Of a stretch of DNA of 5,441 nucleotides, positions 4,833 through 5,441 are shown piece after piece. Where the stretch lies: NCBI GenBank assembly GCA_947625585.1, contig CANQOZ010000082.1:1-5441 (forward strand). Direction: 5' to 3'. Within the stretch, counting starts at the first letter, position 1, and the number at the start of each line of letters is the position of its first letter. Below the pieces are notes generated by a model, which searched no databases, was not told the DNA's origin, and saw only the letters and a list, made by a program, of their open reading frames with translations. Position numbers and translations under genes: made by a program. This DNA is from an uncultured Eubacteriaceae bacterium (GTDB lineage Bacteria; Bacillota; Clostridia; Eubacteriales; Eubacteriaceae).

Positions 4833-4850
4833 CTATCAATTTCTAAAAAA

Positions 4851-4925
<75 letters not shown>

Positions 4926-4935
4926 TTATATTAAA

Positions 4936-5052
4936 GCCTTGCAACGTCCTACGTTTCCACACCGTCTCCAGTGCAGTATTCTCGGCGCTAAAGGGCTTAA
5001 CTTCCAGGTTCGGGATGTTTCTGGGTGGATCACCTTTGCTATAGCCACAAGG
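4936..5052 (-). rRNA. 5S ribosomal RNA
   Basis: About 117 nt on the minus strand with conserved 5S blocks: ATCCCGAACCTGGAAGTTAAG, seen here as CCCGAACCTGGAAGTTAAG, then AGCGCCGA and GTAGGACGTTGC near the 3' end. The ends are set by pairing of CCTTG (5') with CAAGG (3') and are good to a few bases. It lies between 23S and tRNA-Asn. Confidence 0.94.
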
Positions 5053-5088
5053 TTTTAACTTTTCAGGTCTTTAAAAGAAGCATAGATT

Positions 5089-5441
<353 letters not shown>

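Overview
The window is AT-rich with bacterial-type genes, Gram-positive-style Shine-Dalgarno sequences and a 23S-5S-tRNA-Asn(GUU) order. Together these point to a low-GC Firmicute, probably a member of the Clostridia in the broad sense. No species can be named from the sequence alone.

Layout. (1) Positions 1-1407, minus strand: a dCTP deaminase-family gene (dcd) whose 3' end overlaps by 17 nt the start of a NifS/IscS-type cysteine desulfurase gene. The desulfurase gene runs off the left edge before its active-site cysteine. (2) 1408-1594: a divergent promoter region with a near-perfect 25-bp palindrome. (3) 1595-2203, plus strand: a repressor-like regulator with an XRE-type helix-turn-helix and a LexA/CI-type S24 fold. 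Its catalytic serine and cleavage-site alanine both appear to be replaced. A clear intrinsic terminator follows. (4) 2244-2369: a separate promoter with a perfect TATAAT and a structured leader. The leader has a strong AAGGAGG, a three-codon open frame and a hairpin ahead of the next gene. (5) 2370-4677, plus strand: a two-gene type II restriction-modification cassette, a C5-cytosine methyltransferase followed after 4 nt by a PD-(D/E)XK protein that is the likely partner endonuclease. (6) 4678-4800: the space between converging transcripts, with a weak terminator and a cre-like operator. (7) 4801-5441, minus strand: the 3' end of an rRNA operon (partial 23S, 5S, tRNA-Asn, intrinsic terminator).

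Working model. The methyltransferase protects host DNA and the endonuclease cuts unmodified DNA. The regulator next to them, which shares a possible 9-bp operator element between its own upstream region and the methyltransferase promoter, may act as a large analogue of the small controller (C) proteins of other R-M systems. Because its self-cleavage residues look lost, it would not be a simple SOS switch. Methyltransferase expression may also be tuned in translation by the leader. These regulatory links are inference; the gene families and the methyltransferase motifs are seen directly. No integrase, transposase, CRISPR array or long repeat was found.
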